NCBI RefSeq assembly: GCF_027943255.1 | Contig: NC_072897.1 | Location: 56,754,406-56,818,405 of the forward strand | DNA length: 64,000 nt | From: Anastrepha obliqua | Taxonomy: Eukaryota; Arthropoda; Insecta; Diptera; Tephritidae | Reading direction: 5' to 3' | Made by a program: the position numbers and the translations under genes | The notes under the pieces: model-generated | Seen by the model: only the letters and a program-made list of their open reading frames with translations | Databases searched by the model: none | What the model was told of the DNA's origin: nothing | Part shown: positions 41,232-51,739 of the stretch, piece after piece | Layout: the number at the start of each line of letters is the position of its first letter | Position numbering within the stretch: the stretch's first letter is position 1

Positions 41232-42450
41232 GAGGTCGGCTCCCTACGCAGCGGTCGTGCGCGAAGTCTAATAATTTTCATGAGATTTTTTTTAGATTTT
41301 GTTCTTAAAACTACACCCACGCAAAAGTTCTTCTCAGAGCTAAACAACAGTCCTTCTCATAGCTATACAATAGTTATTTTCAGGGCTAACAAACAGTTCT
41401 TTTCAGGGCTAACCAACAGTTCTTTTCAGGGCTAAACAACAGTTCTTTTCAGAGCTAGAATATTACACGCTATTAACATTTTCTTAAACATTTGAAAATG
41501 CCTAAGAGAGCCAGGTCTCAACTTTCTAAACATAGTTCTCAAGCACGAGCAGCAAAAATACGTCGTATAGGACAATCTTCACCTGAACATTCACAACGCC
41601 TTGCTGAACAAAATCAAAGAAACTCTCAGGTACGCCTACGAGAGTCAAGTGTCGAGGCCGGCTCCCTATGCAGCGGTCGTGCGCGAAGTCTAATAATTTT
41701 CATGAGATTTTTTTTAGATTTTGTTCTTAAAACTACACCTACGCAAAAGTTCTTCTCAGAGCACTCAGCACTCGCACAGTGAACAGTTGTCTACACGCGA
41801 TAAACCCACCGGTAATTGCCCGCACAACGATAATTGTTTTTCCCACAATAGAAATTACGCGGAACAAGCACGCGCAATTATAGCGTTCCTCGCTACCCGC
41901 ACAGCGATAATTGTTTTTCCCACGCAACACGTGTTACACCGAACGGTTCCGCGCAATTATACCGGCGCCCACTTAACGGGAAGAACCCACCGACAATTAC
42001 GCGCACAGTTTAACAATAGTCTTTCGCACACTCAGTTACGCAGTTACGCCGATCAGGCACGCGCAATTATAGCGTTCTTCGTTACCCGCACAACGATAAT
42101 TGTTTTTCCCACACAACACGTGTTACAGCGAACACGTGCGCGCAATTTTAGCGGCGCCCACTTAGCGGGAAGATCCCGACAGCAATTACACGCAGAGCAC
42201 TACGCAGCGGTCGTGCGCGAAGTCTAATAATTTTCATGAGATTTTTTTTAGATTTTGTTCTTAAAACTACACCTACGCAAAAGTTCTTCTCAGAGCTAAA
42301 CAACAGTCCTTCTCATAGCTATACAATAGTTATTTTCAGGGCTAACAAACAGTTCTTTTCAGGGCTAACCAACAGTTCTTTTCAGGGCTAAACAACAGTT
42401 CTTTTCAGAGCTAGAATATTACACGCTATATCCATTTTCTTAAACATTTG
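41232..42450 (+). repeat. Tripled leader segment of Helitron
   Basis: GCAGCGGTCGTGCGCGAAGT and about 85 following bases occur at about 41249, 41665 and 42199. The first and third are followed by the same roughly 250-bp leader with five CAGTTCTTTTCAGGGCTA-type units. Between copies two and three, a 190-bp imperfect direct repeat occurs at 41868 and 42058 (GCGCAATTATAGCGTTC; CACGTGTTACA). Confidence 0.85.
41498..41782 (+). pseudogene. Truncated copy of Helitron Rep N-terminus
   Basis: From ATG 41498: MPKRARSQLSKHSSQARAAK, then SPEHSQRLAEQNQRNSQVRL and ESSVEAG, after which a second leader copy interrupts the frame. It matches 42454 onward. Here codon 25 is CAA (Gln); in the long copy it is TAA. 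Confidence 0.8.
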
Positions 42451-42453
42451 AAA

Positions 42454-43644
42454 ATGCCTAAGAGAGCCAGGTCTCAACTTTCTAAACATAGTTCTCAAGC
42501 ACGAGCAGCAAAAATACGTCGTATAGGATAATCTTCACCTGAACGTTCACAACGCCTTGCTGAACAAAATCAGAGAACCTCTGAGTTACGTGCACGAGAG
42601 TCGAGGCTGGAGCGTTCGCAACGTCTTCATGAACAAAATGTAAGGACCTCTGACTTACGCGAACGAGAGTCAAGTGTCGAGCGTTCGCAACGTCTTGCCG
42701 AACAAAGCTTGAGAACCTCTGAGTTACGTGCACGAGAGTCGAGGCTGGAGCGTTCCCAACGTCTTCATGAACAAAATGTAAGGACCTCTGACTTACGCGA
42801 ACGAGAGTCAAGTGTCGAGCGTTCGCAACGTCTTGCCAAACAAAGCTTGAGAACCTCTGAGTTACGTGCACGAGAGTCGAGGCTGGAGCGTTCCCAACGT
42901 CTTCATGAACAAAATGTAAGGACCTCTGACTTACGCGAACGAGAGTCAAGTATCGAGCGTTCGCAACGTCTTGCCGAACAAAGCTTGAGAACCTCTGAGT
43001 TACGTGCACGAGAGTCGAGGCTGGAGCGTTCCCAATGTCTTCATGAACAAAATGTAAGGACCTCTGACTTACGCGAACGAGAGTCAAGTGTCGAGCGTTC
43101 GCAACGTCTTGCCGAACAAAGCTTGAGAACCTCTGAGCTACGCGCTCAAGAGTCGAGGCTGGAGCGTTCCCAACGTCTTCATGAACAAAATATAAGGACC
43201 TCTCAGTTGCGCGAAAGAGAGTCGAGTGTCGAGCGTTTGCAGCGACTTAGAGCTCAAGCAGAGAGGCAGCAGTTGTCCACAAATAGAGTGCGCAATCGAA
43301 TTTTAGCTAACAGGAACAGACTGGCTTTCAGATATGATCCGCAGCTTGATTATGCACAACAAGCGTCCGTCCAAATCGGAGTCATGAATAAGATCTGCTC
43401 TAACTGCTCTGCCAAGAAATGGGAGGACGAACCTAATGGTATGTGTTGTGCTTCAGGTAAAGTGTGTCTTCCTAACCTTCAGGAGCCGCCACAACCAATA
43501 AAAAATCTTTTAACTAATAACCATCCATTATCTGGTCATTTTTTAACAAACATACGTAAATACAATAGTATTTTTCAAATGACTTCGTTTGGCGCAAAAG
43601 AAATCAGGGAAGGAAATTTTATGCCCACTTTTAAAATTGAATGA
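42454..43644 (+). pseudogene. Helitron Rep N-terminal region with 23-residue repeats
   Basis: N-terminal part of the Helitron replication initiator. It starts MPKRARSQLSKHSSQARAAK at 42454; codon 25 is TAA at about 42528 where the sister copy has CAA. About ten repeats of 23 residues follow in alternating pairs, RTSELRARESRLERSQRLHE and RTSDLRERESSVERSQRLAE types, a highly charged predicted helix. After 43250 comes LRAQAERQQLSTNRVRNRIL and a cysteine cluster MNKICSNCSAKKWEDEPNGM with MCCASGKVCLP, a zinc-binding domain usual at this place in Helitron Rep proteins. A TGA at 43642-43644 and a TAG six bases later interrupt the frame, which otherwise continues into 43741. Confidence 0.85.
42570..43250 (+). 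repeat. 138-bp coding tandem repeat
   Basis: Period 138 bp (46 codons) built from two 69-bp halves, about five copies, in frame. Halves differ at fixed sites (LRARESRLE against LRERESSVE). Confidence 0.92.
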
Positions 43645-43740
43645 CAGGTGTAGCATCTCATTGGTAGCCTTTTACCATCATCAGGCCAAAACCCACAGTT
43701 CCTGCAAATATATTTTATTTCGGATGCAGACCAGTTATCA

Positions 43741-46311
43741 TTGCGATCAAGCATCGCACCAACCTTAAAAATGGATTTAATTCGCGAATTACAGACCACT
43801 TTGAATAATCATAACGTGTATATACGAAGTTTTAAACAAAACTTAGAACTTAACTCATTACATAATTTAAAGCTAATTATTCATTCTGATCGCACTCCAC
43901 AGACAGCACACAGAGGCAGATACAATGCTCCTACTGTAAACGAGGTAGCCGTTCTCTTGGTCGATGAAGACAAAGGTCCCAGGGATATAGTCTTACACGG
44001 TAGAGACGGACAGCTCAAAAGAGTTTCTGAGCTACATCGGTCCTATGATCCACTACAGTATCCTGTAATGTTTGTGACAGGTGAAGACGGTTATTATTTG
44101 ACTATTCCTCAGCAGGGTTCTGCGCGTAATAAAACTGTTTCGTGTATGCAATTTTATGCATTTAGATTAATGTTTAGAACTAACTCTTTTAATCCGTTAC
44201 ATTATTACAGAGACTTATTTAGTCAATATTGTGTTGACATGATGGCGAAAATGATATCGGAAAGATTAAATTATATTTCGCGGAATCAACAAAGACTGAG
44301 GGCTGATGACTACATCCATCTCAGAGATGCCTTAAATCAAGACGCAAATGTTGGCCCATCAAATATCGATCAACATGTCATATTGCCATCATCATTTACG
44401 GGTTCTCCGCGTTTCATGCACGAGAAAACGCAGGACGCGATGACGTACGTCCGAAATTATGGTAGACCTGACTTATTTGTCACTTTTACATGCAACCCCG
44501 AATGGCCTGAAATTAAAGCAGAGCTGCTACCAGGACAACGGTCTTTCGACCGTCATGACATAATTTCACGTGTGTTTCATTTAAAAATGAAGAAATTCAT
44601 CAAATTATTTGTCAAAGAACAGATATTCGGTAAAGTCAAATGTTATATGGCAAGTGTAGAGTGGCAGAAGCGCGGTTTACCTCATTGTCATTTGCTGTTC
44701 TGGCTAGAAACTAAAATACAACCAGATGAGATCGACAGTGTCATAGTTGCGGAGCTACCCGATCAACAAATTGATCCGGTACTACACGACATTATAACTA
44801 AAAATATGGTACATGGACCCTGCGGAGAACATAATTTAGCTGCACCATGCATGAAGAACGGTGTCTGCACAAAAAAATACCCTCGGCGTTTCATTAACGA
44901 CACCCAGACCGGAGAGGATGGGTATCCAGTTTATCGTAGGCGCGATACAGAAAATGGCGGTCGGAGCACTACGTTACAACTCAGGGGCAACATGGTGACG
45001 ATAGATAATAGGTGGATTGTTCCATACTCCCCGCTACTATGTAAGACTTTTAATGCTCATATAAACGTGGAGTATTGCCACTCTGTCCAAGCGATTAAAT
45101 ATATATGTAAATATATAAATAAAGGTTCGGATCAGACAACTTTTAGCCTTAGAAACCCACACGATGAAAACTATTTAAATGGAAGGTACATAAGCACATC
45201 TGAAGCTGTCTGGCGCTTATTTGAATTTCCTATTCACGAGCGGCATCCTACTGTAGTGCATTTGGCCGTTCATCTAGAGAACGGTCAAAGGGTGTATTTT
45301 ACACCAGGGACAGCTCATCGAATTGTCCAAAACCCACGCAATACCACATTACTGGCATTTTTTTCTCTCTGTAATGAAGATGAATTTGCGAAAACTCTTC
45401 TGTATCATGAAGTCCCGCAATACTATACATGGGCAAATAATAAATTCACTAGAAGGAGGCGTGGTGAAGATGTAGTTGGACATCCGGGGATAAAAAAAGA
45501 TGCCGCTTTAGGTAGAGTCTACGGGATACATCCATCCCAATCAGAGTGTTTTTATCTTAGGATTCTACTGCACCACGTACGCGGTCCGACCTCATTTGCA
45601 TACCTTAAAACTGTAAATGGTATTGTCAAAGAGACGTATCAAGCAGCATGCCGTGACCGAGGTTTACATGAAAACGATGACCATTGGGGAAACACTTTAA
45701 GCGAAGCTTCGTTGTCACAGTGTCCAAAAAAACTAAGGGAGTTGTTTGTAGTCATACTTTTATTTTGTCAACCATCGGAACCATTGAAGTTATGGGATAC
45801 TTTCAAAGATCAGTTCTGTGAAGATATAAGACATCGGATCAGACAACAGAATCAGGATAACACTTTACCCTTCACTGAAGTTTATAATGAAGGATTAATT
45901 GAAATTGAAAACAAACTTATAGAATTAAACGACAAAAATTTAAGTGATTTTGGATTACCTTCTCCCGTTCGTACCCAGAATAATACTATTGACACAATGG
46001 TACAACAGTATAACAGAAATGATCTAACAGCGTTTGTTAATGACAATGTGCCCAAATTAATACCGGATCAAAGACATGCTTATGATACTATTGTGGACAG
46101 CGTGATCAATAACATGGGGAGATTATTTTTTTTGGACGCACCAGGAGGCACTGGAAAGACTTTTCTCGCAAATTTGATACTTGCTAAGATACGGCAATCA
46201 GGGAAGATAGCGATTGCAGTTGCTTCGTCAGGAATTGCTGCAACTCTCACTATCCGTATCTTTAGATCAACGGAATACATGCTCTATTCGGAAAAATGGG
46301 CCTCTTGGTAA
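43741..46311 (+). CDS. Helitron RepHel: HUH nuclease and Pif1-like helicase, truncated
   Basis: Rolling-circle transposition protein. The frame is open for 856 codons but is the continuation of 42454-43644, so the ATG at 43741 is not the natural start. The Rep domain has CMQFYAFRLMFRTNS, FVTFTCNPEWPEI, and the HUH motif GLPHCHLLFWL (H315, H317). The paired tyrosines are in KYICKYINKGSD (Y454 and Y458). The helicase domain has Walker A DAPGGTGKTF (802-807) and ASSGIAATL (motif Ia). After this a small deletion shifts the frame, giving a false end at 46311; the helicase continues in the frame at 46214-46703. All nuclease residues are present. Confidence 0.93.
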   Translation: MRSSIAPTLKMDLIRELQTTLNNHNVYIRSFKQNLELNSLHNLKLIIHSDRTPQTAHRGRYNAPTVNEVAVLLVDEDKGPRDIVLHGRDGQLKRVSELHRSYDPLQYPVMFVTGEDGYYLTIPQQGSARNKTVSCMQFYAFRLMFRTNSFNPLHYYRDLFSQYCVDMMAKMISERLNYISRNQQRLRADDYIHLRDALNQDANVGPSNIDQHVILPSSFTGSPRFMHEKTQDAMTYVRNYGRPDLFVTFTCNPEWPEIKAELLPGQRSFDRHDIISRVFHLKMKKFIKLFVKEQIFGKVKCYMASVEWQKRGLPHCHLLFWLETKIQPDEIDSVIVAELPDQQIDPVLHDIITKNMVHGPCGEHNLAAPCMKNGVCTKKYPRRFINDTQTGEDGYPVYRRRDTENGGRSTTLQLRGNMVTIDNRWIVPYSPLLCKTFNAHINVEYCHSVQAIKYICKYINKGSDQTTFSLRNPHDENYLNGRYISTSEAVWRLFEFPIHERHPTVVHLAVHLENGQRVYFTPGTAHRIVQNPRNTTLLAFFSLCNEDEFAKTLLYHEVPQYYTWANNKFTRRRRGEDVVGHPGIKKDAALGRVYGIHPSQSECFYLRILLHHVRGPTSFAYLKTVNGIVKETYQAACRDRGLHENDDHWGNTLSEASLSQCPKKLRELFVVILLFCQPSEPLKLWDTFKDQFCEDIRHRIRQQNQDNTLPFTEVYNEGLIEIENKLIELNDKNLSDFGLPSPVRTQNNTIDTMVQQYNRNDLTAFVNDNVPKLIPDQRHAYDTIVDSVINNMGRLFFLDAPGGTGKTFLANLILAKIRQSGKIAIAVASSGIAATLTIRIFRSTEYMLYSEKWASW

Positions 46312-46703
46312 GTTGCTGCAAGACGCGTCGTTGGTAATATGGGATGAATGCACCATGAGTCATAGAGCTCATGTGGAGGCCGTGGACCGTACTTTAAGAG
46401 ACCTCCGAAGCTCTGCTGATGTCATGGGTGGTATCACTTTTGTATTTGCTGGAGATTTCCGACAAACGCTTCCAGTCGTCAACAGAGGTACGCGAGCAGA
46501 TATTATGAAAGCATGTTTAAAATCATCTCACCTTTGGACATCTGTACAACATTTGAATTTGCGCACCAATATGAGAGCTCATCTACATGGAAATATGCAT
46601 AGCAACTTTCCACAACAGCTTCTGAAACTTGGAGAAGGAATTTTTCCATCTTTAAATTTGGGCACCGATTATGCGGTTACTTTGGATGAGTCTCTAGGCC
46701 AAA
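46245..46703 (+). pseudogene. Helitron helicase, middle part, cut by next Helitron
   Basis: Continuation in the next frame: TCSIRKNGPLGKLLQ, Walker B SLVIWDECTMSHRAHVEAVD, motif III VFAGDFRQTLPVV, then LKSSHLWTSVQHLNLRTNMR. About 40 bp between motif Ia and CSIRKN, encoding GRTAHS-type sequence in the other copies, are missing. At 46704 the frame enters another Helitron 5' end after DESLGQ. Confidence 0.9.
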
Positions 46704-47039
46704 TCTATACTAATATTATAAAGAGGAAAACTTTGCTTGTTTGTTTGTTTGTTTGTAGCGAATAGGCTCAAAAACTACTGGACCGATTTTAAAAATTCTT
46801 TCACCATTCGAAAACTACATTAGCCAAGAGTAACATGGATTACATTTTATTTTGGAAAAAAATAGGGTTCCGTAAGATATTTGGATTTTTCGGACACATA
46901 CCAAAAAAAATCTTATATATAAAATAAAGTCAACTTTTTGTGTGTGTTCGCTAACCGGCCGTGTCTGCACCGAATTAAACAAAACTTACACACATTGTTA
47001 AGAAGGTATTGAAGATGGTTTCCATACAGTTTGGATACC

Positions 47040-48940
47040 TATTGGTGGATAGGGCTCGAGATATAGGTCAAAACGTGGACCCGGGTAACCTTCGGATGAG
47101 TATGTACAATATGGGTATCAAATGGAAGCTGTTGGTGAATGCTTTAGTTCAGAGTATTTTTCATGCCGCTCCGTGACTAGGGTCTCGAGATAGAGACCAA
47201 AACGTGGACCCTAGAATGTGTATGTACAATATGGGTATCAAATGGAAGCTGTTGGTGAATGCTTTAGTACAGAGTATTTTTCATGCCGCTCCGTGACTGG
47301 GGTCTCGAGATATAGGTCAAAACGTGGACCCGGGTAACCTTTGGATGTGTATGTACAATATGGGTATCAAATGGAAGCTGTTGGTGAATGCTTTAGTTCA
47401 GAGTATTTCCATCCGCTCCGTGACTAGGGTCTCGAGATAGAGACCAAAACGTGGACCCTAGAATGTGTTTGTACAATATGGATATCAAATGAAAGCTGTT
47501 GATAAGTGCTTTAATACGGGGTAATTTTCATACTTATTGATGACTAGGGTCTCGAGATATAGGTCAAAACGTGGACCCGGGTAACCTTCGGACGTGTATG
47601 TACAATATGGGTATCAAATGGAAGCTGTTGGTGAATGCTTTAGTTCAGAGTATTTCCATCCGCTCCGTGACTAGGGTCTCGAGATAGAGACCAAATCGTG
47701 GACCCTAGAATGTGTTTGTACAATATGGGTATCAAATGAAAACTGTTGATAAGTGCTTTAATACGCGTTAATTTTCATACCTATTGATGACTAGGGTCTC
47801 GAGATATAGGTCAAAACGTGGACCCGGGTAACCTTCGGATGTGTATGTACAATATGGGTATCAAATGGAAGCTGTTGGTGAATGCTTTAGTTCAGAGTAT
47901 TTTTCATGCCGCTTCATGACTAGGGTCTCGAGATATAGGTCAAAACGTGGACCCGGGTAACCTTCGGATGTGTATGTAAAATATGGGTATCAAATGGAAG
48001 CTGTTGGTGAATGCTTTAGTTCAGAGTATTTCCATCCGCTCCGTGACTAGGGTCTCGAGATAGAGACCAAATCGTGGACCCTAGAATGTGTTTGTACAAT
48101 ATGGATATCAAATGAAAGCTGTTGATAAGTGCTTTAATACGGGGTAATTTTCATACTTATTGATGACTAGGGTCTGGAAATATATGCCAAAACGTGGACC
48201 CGCCGTGTCTTTGCACCGAATTAAACCAAACTTACACACATTGTTAAGTAGGTATTGAACATGGTTTCCGTATAGTTTGGATACCTATTGGTAGATAGGG
48301 TCTCGAGATATAGGTTAAAACGTGGACCCGGGTAACCTTCGGATGTGTATGTAAAATATGGGTATCAAATGGAAGCTGTTGGTGAATGCTTTAGTTCAGA
48401 GTATTTCCATCCGCTCCGTGACTAGGGTCTCGAGATAGAGACCAAATCGTGGACCCTAGAATGTGTTTGTACAATATGGGTATCAAATGAAAACTGTTGA
48501 TAAGTGCTTTAATACGCGTTAATTTTCATACCTATTGATGACTAGGGTCTCGAGATATAGGTCAAAACGTGGACCCGGGTAACCTTCGGATGTGTATGTA
48601 CAATATGGGTATCAAATGGAAGCTGTTGGTGAATGCTTTAGTTCAGAGTATTTTTCATGCCGCTCCGTTACTAGGATCTCGAGATAGAGACCAAAACGTG
48701 GACCCTAGAATGTGTTTGTACAATATGGATATCAAATTGAAACTGTTGGTGAATGCCTTAGTACAGAGTATTTTTCATGCCGCTACGTGACTGGGGTCTC
48801 GAGATATAGGTCAAAACGTGGACCCAGGTAACCTTTGGTTGTGTTTGTACAATATAGGTATCAAATGAAAGCTGTTGATAAGTGCTTTAATACGGGGTAA
48901 TTTTCATACCTATTGATGACTAGGGTCTCGAAATATATGC
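47040..48940. repeat. 120/129-bp minisatellite, about 15 units
   Basis: Units alternate in type: ATATAGGTC...CCCGGGTAACC (about 129 bp) and ATAGAGACC...CCTAGAATG (about 120 bp). TCGAG marks fall at 47056, 47185, 47305 and 47432. Some units end TTTTCATGCCGCTCCG, others TTCATACCTATTGATG, so there are at least three subtypes in ordered groups. At 48180-48290 a CCGTGTCTTTGCACCG block separates two sub-arrays. Confidence 0.92.
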
Positions 48941-49083
48941 CAAAACGTGGACCCGCCGTGTCTTTGCACCGAATTAAACGAAACTTATGCACATTGTTAA
49001 GTAAGTATTGAAAATGGGTTTCGTAAAGTTTGGTTGTAATTCGGAGCAGTGGCAACGGGTACAGCGTTCTTTTTGAGCCAGCC

Positions 49084-49196
49084 ATAATGTCGCTTACTTT
49101 TTTAACGCTTGGGGCGGAACTGAACTGTCAAATTGACAGTGTTAGTTACAATGTGTCAATATTTCTTTCTGATTTGGATGCCATAAGGAAAAAACG
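49084..49196 (+). other. Exon-like segment with splice donor
   Basis: Within the Helitron, ATG at 49087 opens MSLTFLTLGAELNCQIDSVS to AIRKK, ending AAAAAC|GTAAGT, a perfect splice donor. Unlike the flanking Helitron words, it could be a captured first exon. Family unknown. Confidence 0.3.
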
Positions 49197-49426
49197 TAAG
49201 TGCAACATGTAAAAATTGTTTGTGAATTTTTTTGGAGTGGATTTTGGAACAGTGAATAATTTCTTACGAAATTTGAGAATTTAATGTGAAATCCGAATGA
49301 AATTATGTGTTCGTGGAAAAAACAATTTTTTTCGTTTTTTTTTTTTGAAAAATATAAATGGATAATGGTTAAAAAAGCTCCAATGCTTAATAAAACATAT
49401 AAATTGAAACGAAAAATTCATGGATG

Positions 49427-49499
49427 ATCAGGAAAAAAGACGATTGTTTATTCATATGCGTTGATTTGAAATTTAAAAACAATCTTCTTTTTTCCTGAT
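49427..49499. ncRNA. Possible hairpin RNA or small palindrome
   Basis: ATCAGGAAAAAAGACGATTG at 49427 pairs with its inverse ending at 49499: 23-bp stem, one mismatch, 27-nt loop. Outer AAATTGAAA words pair further with a bulge. Expression unknown, could be a MITE-like relic. Confidence 0.3.
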
Positions 49500-49799
49500 T
49501 TTCAATTTATATTTTATATTTACTCAAAAACAAATAGAAAAACAAAAAATATTGTTTATGCCAAAGCGCTTGAATAAAGAGTAAAGAAATAAATAATATG
49601 AAAACCATATATTTTCTGTTCTAAACCATATCTATTCTATTTTAGTGTGCCCAGCGAAGGGGGCCGGGTTTGCTAGTATAAAATAAAGTCAACTTTTTGT
49701 GTGTGTTCGCTAACCGGCCGTGTCTTTGTACCGAATTAAACCAAACTTACACACATTGTTAAGAAGGTATTGAAGATGGTTTCCGTATAGTTTGGATAC

Positions 49800-50200
49800 C
49801 TATTGGTGGATAGGGTTCGAGATATAGGTCAAAACGTGGACCCGGGTAACCTTCGGATGTGTATGTACAATATGGGTATCAAATGGAAGCTGTTGGTGAA
49901 TGCTTTAGTTCAGAGTATTTTTCATGCCGCTTCATGACTAGGGTCTCGAGATAGAGACCAAAACGTAGACCCGGGTAACCCTAGAATGTGTTTGTACAAT
50001 ATGGATATCAAATGGAAGCTGTTGGTGAATGCTTTAGTACAGAGTATTTTTTATGCCGCTCCGTGACTGGGGTCTCGAGATATAAGTCAAAACGTGGACC
50101 CGGGTAACCTTTGGTTGTGTATGTACAATATGGGTATCAAATGGAAGCTGTTGATAAGTGTTTTAATACGGGGTAATTTTCATACCTATTGATGACTAGG
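49800..50200. repeat. Minisatellite, about 3 units
   Basis: Same 120/129-bp family as 1-620; the region 49900-50060 is nearly identical to 1-160. Confidence 0.9.
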
Positions 50201-50377
50201 GTCTCGAAATATATGCCAAAACGTGGACCCGCCGTGTCTTTGCACCGAATTAAACCAAACTTACACACATTGTTAAGTAAGTATTGAAAATGGGTTTCGT
50301 AAAGTTTGGTTGTAATTCGGAACACTGGCAACGCGTACAGCGTTCTTTTGAACCAGCCATAATGTTGTTGTGTCAAA

Positions 50378-51490
50378 TTACCGTTAAACTTACACGTTAA
50401 TGAAGAACCAACATGCAATATTTCCAAAAGACGTGGAATGGCAAGGGTACTCCAACAATGTAAAATCATCATTTGGGATGAGTGTACAATGGCGCACAAA
50501 AAATCGTTACAGGCATTTAATCGTACATTGAAAGACTTGTGTGAAAATCAACGTTTATTTGGAAATGCATTAATTTTATTAACTGGTGATTTTAGACAAG
50601 CGTTACTCGTTATTCCGTGATCAACCCCAGTTGATGAATTGAATGCGTGCTTGAAAGCATCTAATTTGTGGCGATATGTGACGAAATTAACACTAAACAC
50701 AAGTATTCGCGTTCAACTCCAAAATGATTCAAGTGTTGAAGTTTTTTCAAAGCAATTGTTACAAATTGGCAATGGCAGAATTCCTATTGATAATAATGGC
50801 TTATTTAAATTTCCAGATCATTTTTGTCAAATAGCAGAATCAAAGGCCGATTTGGTGCAAAAGGTTTTTCCCGACATAACACAAAATTACAAGAATCACA
50901 ATTGGCTAAGTGAACTAGCTATATTAGCTGGTACGAATAAAGATGTTAACGAGGTAAATGCAGATATCTTGGATATAATACCTGGTGATACTGTTGTATA
51001 CCGGCCTGTTGACACAATTATCGACCAAGACCAAGTAGTTAACTATCCAACCGAATTTTTGAATTCATTGGATATATCTGGATTTCCGCCACATTATTTG
51101 CAATTAAAATTAGGGGCAACCATTATTATGCTTCCGAATATTAATCATCCAAAATTATGTAACGGAACTAGACTTGTAGTCAAACGATTGATGAATAATG
51201 TTATCGAAGCAACTATTTTAATTGGCAAATTCAAGAATGAAGACGTTCTAATACCGAGAATGCCAATGATTCAACCAGACTTGCCATTTGAATTCAAGCG
51301 TTTGCAACTGCCCATTCGTTTAGCATTTGCAATAACTATCAATAAATCACAAGGGCAAACTTTAGAAATATGCGGGATGAATTTAGAAGAACCAGTATTC
51401 CATGGTATACCATGGTCAACTATACGTTGGCTGTTCACGTGTTGGGAAGCCAACAACATTATGTATTTACTCAAAAACAAATAGAAAAAC
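50378..51490 (+). pseudogene. Helitron helicase, C-terminal half
   Basis: It begins at a junction (LPLNLHVNEEPTCNIS), then Walker B CKIIIWDECTMAHKKSLQAF, motif III LILLTGDFRQALLVIP followed by an in-frame TGA at 50618-50620. Reading resumes VDELNACLKASNLWRYVTKL to VVNYPTEFLNSLDISGFPPH, RLVVKRLMNNVIEATIL, and ITINKSQGQTLEICGMN. After EEPVFHG an 11-13 bp insertion shifts the frame, spoiling the QLYVACSRVG motif. The Walker A half is absent. Closest relative in the window is 627-911. Confidence 0.9.
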
Positions 51491-51739
51491 AAAAAATATT
51501 GTTTATGCCAAGGCGCTTAAATAAAGAATAAAGAAGTAAATAATATGAAAACCATACCTTTTCTGTTCTAAACCATATCTATTCTATTTTAGTGTGCCCA
51601 GCGAAGCGGGCCGGGATTGCTAGTATAATATAATTGCGTTGTGATGAACTTTACGGAGAATGGCTTAACCGATTTTAACCAAACTTTGCCACATTGAAGA
51701 GACACATGTGGAGAAGGTTTATGTTTTAAATGTTTGAAA

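Larger units (their letters stand above)
40589..46703 (+). mobile_element. Helitron with Rep-helicase gene, cut at 46704
   Basis: Starts TCTACACTAATATTATAAAG. It contains a GC-richer promoter-like region with duplications (41140-42450), the N-terminal repeat region (42454-43250) and the Rep and helicase domains (43741-46703). A further Helitron begins at 46704 inside the helicase, so the original 3' end is displaced or lost. Confidence 0.85.
46704..49676 (+). mobile_element. Non-autonomous Helitron rich in minisatellite
   Basis: Starts TCTATACTAATATTATAAAG after A (46703), ends with the hairpin CCCAGCGAAGGGGGCC and CTAG at 49673-49676 before T. It contains a long minisatellite, a few helicase-end bases (ACTCAAAAACAAATAG, KNIVYAKALE-type, at 49515-49575) and no complete gene. 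Confidence 0.88.
49677..51623 (+). mobile_element. Helitron with helicase fragment
   Basis: Begins directly after the preceding CTAG, with TATAAAATAAAGTCAACTTT, the block that also follows the 5' leader at 40150 and 46920. It contains minisatellite at 49800-50200, a helicase C-terminal half, and ends GCCCAGCGAAGCGGGC then CTAG at 51620-51623. The 5' boundary is less certain than the 3' one. Confidence 0.75.

Noticed and set aside
42482..43087. Minus-strand frame with regular peptide repeats (TLVRVSQRSLHFVHED)
   Set aside because: It is the antisense of the 138-bp coding repeat; the plus frame has the zinc domain and continues to Rep.
47040..48940. CRISPR-like array of repeats
   Set aside because: Units of 120-129 bp repeat as a whole without unique spacers, in a eukaryotic Helitron.
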